From contig JALUMJ010000075.1 of the NCBI GenBank assembly GCA_027040375.1, forward strand, positions 1 to 10,945: DNA of 10,945 nt, written 5' to 3'. Source of the stretch: Campylobacteraceae bacterium. Lineage in GTDB: Bacteria > Campylobacterota > Campylobacteria > Campylobacterales > Sulfurospirillaceae. The notes under the pieces were generated by a model. The model did no database searches, was not told the DNA's origin, and saw only the letters and a program-made list of their open reading frames with translations. A program made the position numbers and the translations under genes. How positions within the stretch are numbered: position 1 is the first letter of the stretch; every line of letters starts with the position of its first letter. This document shows positions 7,745 through 10,945 of this stretch, one piece after another.

Positions 7745-9029
7745 ACATTGACAAACGCTTAGGGTTTGTAATCCTCACTGTTTTAATCATCCCAAGCCAT
7801 TCATCTTTGCCTTCAACTTGTACTAGTGCATTATTGTCGCTTTTGCCTGCTAGTAGTCCATTGTTTCTTTTTTCTTCAAAATATACTTTGTATTCTTTAT
7901 CTTTTTTTGTCAAAGAGATTTCATCTAAAATCTTCTCTTGCAAATCTTGAAGTCTTTGCAATCTTTGCGATGCAACTTGCGGATCAACTTGGTTTGTAAA
8001 TTCAGCAGCCTTCGTTAAAGGTCTTGGAGAGTATTTGAAAGAAAAAATCTGCTCAAATTTTACTTTTTTCATCACATCCAGCGTATCTTCAAAATCTTCA
8101 TCACTCTCACCTGGAAATCCCACGATGATATCTGTACTGATTGAAGCATCTGGCACCATACTTCTTAGTTTTAAAGCTCTATTTAAAAACCACTCTTTTG
8201 AGTAACCTCTCTTCATCTTTTCAAGCAGACGAGTAGAGCCACTTTGTAATGGCATATGCATAGATTTACAAACTTTTGGATTTTTTGCAAATACTTCCAA
8301 AAATTTATCGTCCATATGCAAAGGGTGTGGAGATGTGAACCTGATTCTTCGAACCTCATCAATCTCACTCACCATATCCAATAAATCACTAAAATCCATC
8401 TTTTGGTGTGCCTTATCGCTAAATCTTCTGCCATAATTATTAACATTTTGGCCAAGTAAAAATATCTCTTTAGCGCCATTTTTTGCAGCTTTTCTAGCTT
8501 CATTTATTATCAATTCTGCTGGTATAGAAATCTCATCACCTCTAGTGTGAGGCACTATGCAATATGTACATTTTTTATCACAACCGATAGATATATTTAC
8601 AAAAGCTTTGTATTGATTATTTCTAAATTCACTAAAAGCGTAATTGCTCTCATCATAATCTATATCAACGCTTATAAATTTATCACTCTTTATCGCTTTT
8701 GTAATCTTAGAAACATTTCTAGCACCAAGTACAAAGTTTACTTCTGGAGCTCTTTTAAATATATCTTTCCCAAGATGGCTGGCACTACACCCACAAACAC
8801 CTATCTTTGCACCATCTTTTTTATGCTTATTAAAAACGCCAATCTCCGAAAAGAGTTTACTCACAGGCTTTTCTCTTACGCTACATGTATTGATCAAAAT
8901 CAAATCAGCTTCACTTGAGTCATCAGTTAAGCGATAATCTTCTTTATCTTCAAGTTCTGCTATTATATGCTCGCTATCACGAACATTCATAGCGCATCCA
9001 AGAGTTTCAATATATAATTTTTTTGACAA
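7728..9029 (-). CDS. miaB: tRNA-2-methylthio-N6-dimethylallyladenosine synthase MiaB
   Basis: MiaB is the radical-SAM methylthiotransferase that converts i6A37 to ms2i6A37 in tRNAs reading UNN codons, which stabilises codon-anticodon pairing. The 433-residue product has N-terminal cluster cysteines C12 (LGCAMN), C49 (NTCSVRE) and C81 (GCSAS), the radical-SAM motif [15 protein letters not shown] with C150, C154 and C157, the GQNVNNYG segment near 198-205 that is diagnostic for MiaB, and a C-terminal TRAM domain from about 372. CAMN replaces the CQMN common elsewhere. The start is TTG 9029, with AAGG (9040-9037) seven bases upstream that overlaps the stop of the preceding gene. The RimO paralogue lies in the converging operon, so the two methylthiotransferases of this genome sit about 4 kb apart. 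Confidence 0.97.
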   Translation of the reverse strand: MSKKLYIETLGCAMNVRDSEHIIAELEDKEDYRLTDDSSEADLILINTCSVREKPVSKLFSEIGVFNKHKKDGAKIGVCGCSASHLGKDIFKRAPEVNFVLGARNVSKITKAIKSDKFISVDIDYDESNYAFSEFRNNQYKAFVNISIGCDKKCTYCIVPHTRGDEISIPAELIINEARKAAKNGAKEIFLLGQNVNNYGRRFSDKAHQKMDFSDLLDMVSEIDEVRRIRFTSPHPLHMDDKFLEVFAKNPKVCKSMHMPLQSGSTRLLEKMKRGYSKEWFLNRALKLRSMVPDASISTDIIVGFPGESDEDFEDTLDVMKKVKFEQIFSFKYSPRPLTKAAEFTNQVDPQVASQRLQRLQDLQEKILDEISLTKKDKEYKVYFEEKRNNGLLAGKSDNNALVQVEGKDEWLGMIKTVRITNPKRLSMYGEVI

Positions 9030-9040
9030 TTTTATACCTT
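9030..9040 (-). promoter_or_regulatory. Ribosome binding site deciding the TTG start of miaB
   Basis: On the minus strand AAGG (9040-9037) lies seven bases before TTG 9029 and is formed partly by the TAA stop codon of the HP0268-like gene. Stop and ribosome site overlap, which favours re-initiation from one gene to the next. The TTG places the conserved ETLGC motif at the expected distance from the N-terminus. Confidence 0.65.
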
Positions 9041-9281
9041 AGAGGATGTGTATTTCATACATGTAATCATCATCACCTAGTGCATACTTAACTTCTCTAA
9101 GATACACGCTTTGGTCTTTTTCTTCAAAATACTCAACTAAAGCTACCAAATCTTTATGAGAATTTTCCTTATCAAAATAAAATATCTTTTGTCCCTCTTT
9201 TTGAACAGCTTCTACTATCTTTTCTAATTTTATACTTTTTGGTTTGCTTTCAAGATTAACTCTTGCTAATTTTAATTCCAT
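9039..9281 (-). CDS. HP0268-family small nuclease
   Basis: This 80-residue cytoplasmic protein matches the Helicobacter pylori HP0268 family in length, in the charged beginning MELKLARVNLESKPKSIKLE, in the central IFYFDKENSHKDL (33-45), in the EYFEEKDQSVYLREV segment (50-64) and in the terminal YEIHIL. HP0268 was reported to have an Smr-like fold and to act as a DNA-nicking enzyme and purine-preferring ribonuclease; the biological role is unclear. The family is essentially confined to Campylobacterota and, as I recall, lies next to miaB there, as here. That neighbourhood suggests, without proving, a link to RNA processing or modification. It is the first gene of the seven-gene minus-strand operon. 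ATG 9281 is preceded by AAGG six bases upstream. Confidence 0.9.
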   Translation of the reverse strand: MELKLARVNLESKPKSIKLEKIVEAVQKEGQKIFYFDKENSHKDLVALVEYFEEKDQSVYLREVKYALGDDDYMYEIHIL

Positions 9282-9305
9282 TATTTACCTTCTTTATTTA
9301 ACAAA

Positions 9306-9311
9306 ATTATG
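9306..9311 (-). promoter_or_regulatory. Candidate -10 element for the HP0268-like/miaB/PilMNO-like operon
   Basis: On the minus strand CATAAT, five of six matches to TATAAT, lies 24 bases before the ATG at 9281 and would give a leader of under 20 bases. No convincing -35 box is placed 17 bases upstream. The rest of the spacer offers weaker AT-rich alternatives (for example TAAAAT around 9345-9340), so this is only the nearest candidate. Confidence 0.3.
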
Positions 9312-9386
9312 CCCGTCAATGGACATAGAATTCATAGTATTTTATCTTTATTTGTATAAATTGCTCATTAAAACAAAAAATACACC

Positions 9387-9415
9387 TTGAATAAATGAAA
9401 CTTTTTAGATATAAT
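9387..9415 (+). promoter_or_regulatory. Sigma-70-type promoter of nusA
   Basis: TTGAAT (9387-9392), a spacer of exactly 17 bases, and a perfect TATAAT (9410-9415) make the best promoter in the window. Transcription would start near 9422 and give an untranslated leader of about 95 bases before the nusA TTG. The 235 bp spacer 9282-9516 also has to hold the promoter for the divergent operon; I see no gene in it. Confidence 0.75.
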
Positions 9416-9483
9416 TATCTTCTTCAGACTCGCAATAATTTAAAACTATATTTTGATTTGATTAATGTTGCGATAAAAATATT

Positions 9484-9499
9484 GGCATACTCGTATGTC
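9484..9499 (+). repeat. Small hairpin in the nusA leader
   Basis: GGCATAC (9484-9490) can pair with GTATGTC (9493-9499) through six Watson-Crick pairs and one G-U pair. With only two bases between the arms, the innermost C-G pair must open in RNA, leaving a four-base loop. The hairpin ends six bases before the AAGAGG ribosome site (9505-9510). It could modulate nusA translation, but it is short and may be chance. Confidence 0.3.
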
Positions 9500-9516
9500 T
9501 AAAAAAGAGGTATAAA

Positions 9517-10620
9517 TTGAGTAAAATATTAGATATTATCGAATCTATTGCAAACGAAAAAGGACTAAGCATAGATGAAGTAAAAGATGCTGTTAAGATT
9601 TCTCTAGTAAACACTGCAAAAAGAGTTTATGGGCAAGAATACGAATATGGTGCAGAAATAAACATAGAAACAAAAAATTTAAAGCTTTATCAAAAAGTCA
9701 TAGTATTGAAAGATGATGCCCAAGAGTTAAGCAAAGAAAATGAAAATTATATATCTTTAAAAGCTGCAAAAGAAGTTGATCCTGATATCGAAGTTGGTGA
9801 TGAATTGACTTATGAACTTCCTTTAGATAATCTAGGTAGAACTGCAGCGGCTACACTTCATCGTGAGCTAGAATTTCATGTGCAAAGACTTTTAGAAGCT
9901 AAAATCTTTGATAGATATAAAAGTATGGTTGGGCGTCGTGTTTTTGGCTCTGTTGTTAGAGTAGATCATGAAGAAAATACCTTTGTAGAAGTAAATGAAG
10001 TAAGAGCAATTATGTCAAGAAAAAGCCGAATAAAAGGTGAAAAATTTAAAGTAGGCGATGTTGTAAAAGCTGTTATCAGAAAAGTATTTATAGACAAAGT
10101 TCAAGGAATTGTGGTTGAACTTTCAAGAACTAGTCCAAAATTTTTAGAAGCACTTTTGCATATGGAAGTTCCTGAGATAAAAGATGAGATGATTGAGATA
10201 AATGCATCAGCAAGGATACCTGGAGAGAGAGCTAAGGTTGCACTTACTTCGCTTCACCCAAACATAGATGCAGTTGGAGCAACAGTTGGAACTAGGGGTG
10301 TGAGAATAAATGCTGTAAGCCAAGAGTTACACGGTGAAAACATTGATTGTATCGAGTACTCAACAATTCCAGAGATATTTATATCAAGAGCGCTTAGTCC
10401 AGCCATCATATCAAATGTAAAAATAGTCGGTGAAAACAAAGCTGCTGTAACACTACAAGCTGATCAAAAATCAAAAGCGATAGGAAAAAGTGGCATAAAT
10501 ATACGCTTAACATCCATGCTTACTGGATACGAAATAGAGTTGGTGGAATTAGAAGGCTCTTCAAGCTCGGAAGGCGAATCTAAAGATCCAAATGCACTTA
10601 AAAACTTATTTGGAAGTTAA
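9517..10620 (+). CDS. nusA: Transcription termination/antitermination factor NusA
   Basis: NusA binds RNA polymerase and nascent RNA, promotes pausing and hairpin termination, and takes part in antitermination on rRNA operons. The 367-residue product has the N-terminal polymerase-binding domain (about 1-130), an S1 domain (about 136-203, VGRRVFGSVVRVD onward), KH1 (about 235-282, with GATVGTRGVRINAV) and KH2 (about 300-346, with AIGKSGINIRL). It lacks the two C-terminal acidic repeats of the 495-residue Escherichia coli protein, which is normal outside gammaproteobacteria; a short Ser/Glu-rich tail (347-367) replaces them. The start is TTG 9517, with AAGAGG six bases upstream. It is alone on its strand, without rimP or infB, a layout found in Campylobacterota. 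It has its own promoter and is followed by a palindromic terminator. Confidence 0.97.
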   Translation: MSKILDIIESIANEKGLSIDEVKDAVKISLVNTAKRVYGQEYEYGAEINIETKNLKLYQKVIVLKDDAQELSKENENYISLKAAKEVDPDIEVGDELTYELPLDNLGRTAAATLHRELEFHVQRLLEAKIFDRYKSMVGRRVFGSVVRVDHEENTFVEVNEVRAIMSRKSRIKGEKFKVGDVVKAVIRKVFIDKVQGIVVELSRTSPKFLEALLHMEVPEIKDEMIEINASARIPGERAKVALTSLHPNIDAVGATVGTRGVRINAVSQELHGENIDCIEYSTIPEIFISRALSPAIISNVKIVGENKAAVTLQADQKSKAIGKSGINIRLTSMLTGYEIELVELEGSSSSEGESKDPNALKNLFGS

Positions 10621-10622
10621 AT

Positions 10623-10650
10623 AATAAACCTTACATGTAAGGTTTATTTT
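10623..10650. terminator. Bidirectional intrinsic terminator between nusA and the permease gene
   Basis: Bases 10623-10648 form a perfect 26 bp palindrome centred on ACATGT, with the strong part AAACCTTA/TAAGGTTT. It begins three bases after the nusA stop. On the plus strand the stem runs into TTTATTTT (10643-10650). On the minus strand the same symmetry gives a stem ending in TTTATTAT. The convergent permease gene ends inside it: its TAA stop is 10646-10644. The tail is shorter on the minus side, so termination there may be weaker. Confidence 0.75.
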
Positions 10651-10945
10651 GCAAATGGGTTTAATTTTAAGAGCACTAAATCGGCTATGATATTGCCAAG
10701 AAGTGTCAAGAAAGCAGAAATTATCAAGATACCCATGATAACTGGATAATCTCTGCTTAATGCACTTTGGTAAAACAATAGACCCATGCCATTTATAGAG
10801 AAAATTGATTCCAAAATCACACTTCCGCCTATAAGACCAGGAAGAGAAAGCCCTAATATCGTCACAATTGGGGGTGAGAGATTTGGCAACAAATATCTCC
10901 AAAATAGATCTTTTTTACTAACTCCTCTAGTTTTTGCATAAAATA
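10644..10945 (-). CDS. ABC transporter permease of the DppB/OppB/NikB family, C-terminal 99 residues (runs off right edge)
   Basis: The frame is open from the right edge to a TAA at 10644-10646, so the N-terminal part is outside the window. The visible part begins with FYAKTRGVSKKDLFWRYLLP, which is the EAA loop of dipeptide/oligopeptide/nickel permeases (typically YVRTARAKG....RH.LRN), through which the permease contacts its ATPase. It continues with LPGLIGGSVILESIFSINGMG and SRDYPVIMGILIISAFLTLL, typical of the last two membrane helices, and ends DLVLLKLNPF, equivalent to the DLLYALLDPR ending of the family. This is the first-permease (DppB) type. Peptides, nickel or other small ligands are all possible substrates; nothing visible decides. 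Partner genes should lie on either side beyond the edge, but none lies downstream within the window. Confidence 0.9.
   Translation of the reverse strand, partial: FYAKTRGVSKKDLFWRYLLPNLSPPIVTILGLSLPGLIGGSVILESIFSINGMGLLFYQSALSRDYPVIMGILIISAFLTLLGNIIADLVLLKLNPFAK

Noticed and set aside
8547..8918. A 123-codon open frame on the plus strand inside miaB
   Set aside because: It is antisense to the conserved radical-SAM core of miaB, has no ribosome site or recognisable domain, and reads as AT-rich shadow sequence.
10606..10902. A second minus-strand open frame overlapping the permease end
   Set aside because: It is out of frame with the clear DppB-type permease, whose EAA loop and final helices are read in the other frame through to the window edge.
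1..10945. CRISPR arrays, insertion sequences, tRNA and rRNA genes
   Set aside because: I found no regularly spaced direct repeats, transposase motifs or tRNA-like clover-leaf sequences, and nearly all bases are accounted for by coding regions.

Overview
The window is low-GC, gene-dense chromosomal DNA from a member of the Campylobacterota (Epsilonproteobacteria). Three things point there: an HP0268-type small nuclease gene directly upstream of miaB, a DUF374 (LpxJ-type) acyltransferase directly downstream of miaB (as I recall this order from Helicobacter pylori), and a nusA gene standing apart from infB and rimP. A free-living Sulfurimonas-like relative is my guess, but the genus cannot be fixed from sequence alone. 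I see no mobile element, CRISPR array, tRNA or rRNA.

Layout, left to right. Bases 1-1349 (minus strand) hold prfB (release factor 2) followed 11 bp downstream by the start of an unrecognised gene that runs off the left edge. A 60-70 bp divergent spacer separates prfB from a plus-strand operon panC-rimO-tilS (1422-4547): pantothenate synthesis, ribosomal protein S12 methylthiolation and tRNA-Ile lysidine synthesis. rimO starts 2 bp after panC, and tilS starts inside the end of rimO. The tilS 3' end overlaps by 41 bp the 3' end of a converging minus-strand operon.

That minus-strand operon (9281 down to 4507) reads: HP0268-like nuclease, miaB, lpxJ-like acyltransferase, a small membrane-anchored TPR-like protein, and then three genes whose size, order, topology and motifs match PilM-PilN-PilO, the inner-membrane alignment subcomplex of type IV pilus and competence machines. 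Four of the six junctions are overlaps of 8-17 bp. The PilMNO-like trio has no pilin, ATPase, secretin or PilP gene beside it, and its PilM-like member carries a highly acidic insert of about 80 residues. It is the most interesting and least described part of the window.

A 235 bp spacer then holds a good sigma-70-type promoter for nusA (9517-10620, plus strand). After nusA comes a perfect 26 bp palindrome that looks like a bidirectional terminator. It also contains the stop codon of a converging, truncated DppB/OppB-type ABC transporter permease that runs off the right edge.

Window-wide observations: TTG start codons with good Shine-Dalgarno sites are unusually common (prfB, tilS, pilM-like, miaB, nusA). 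All 13 visible stop codons are TAA or TAG. The octamer TACATGTA occurs six times, against well under one expected from base composition.
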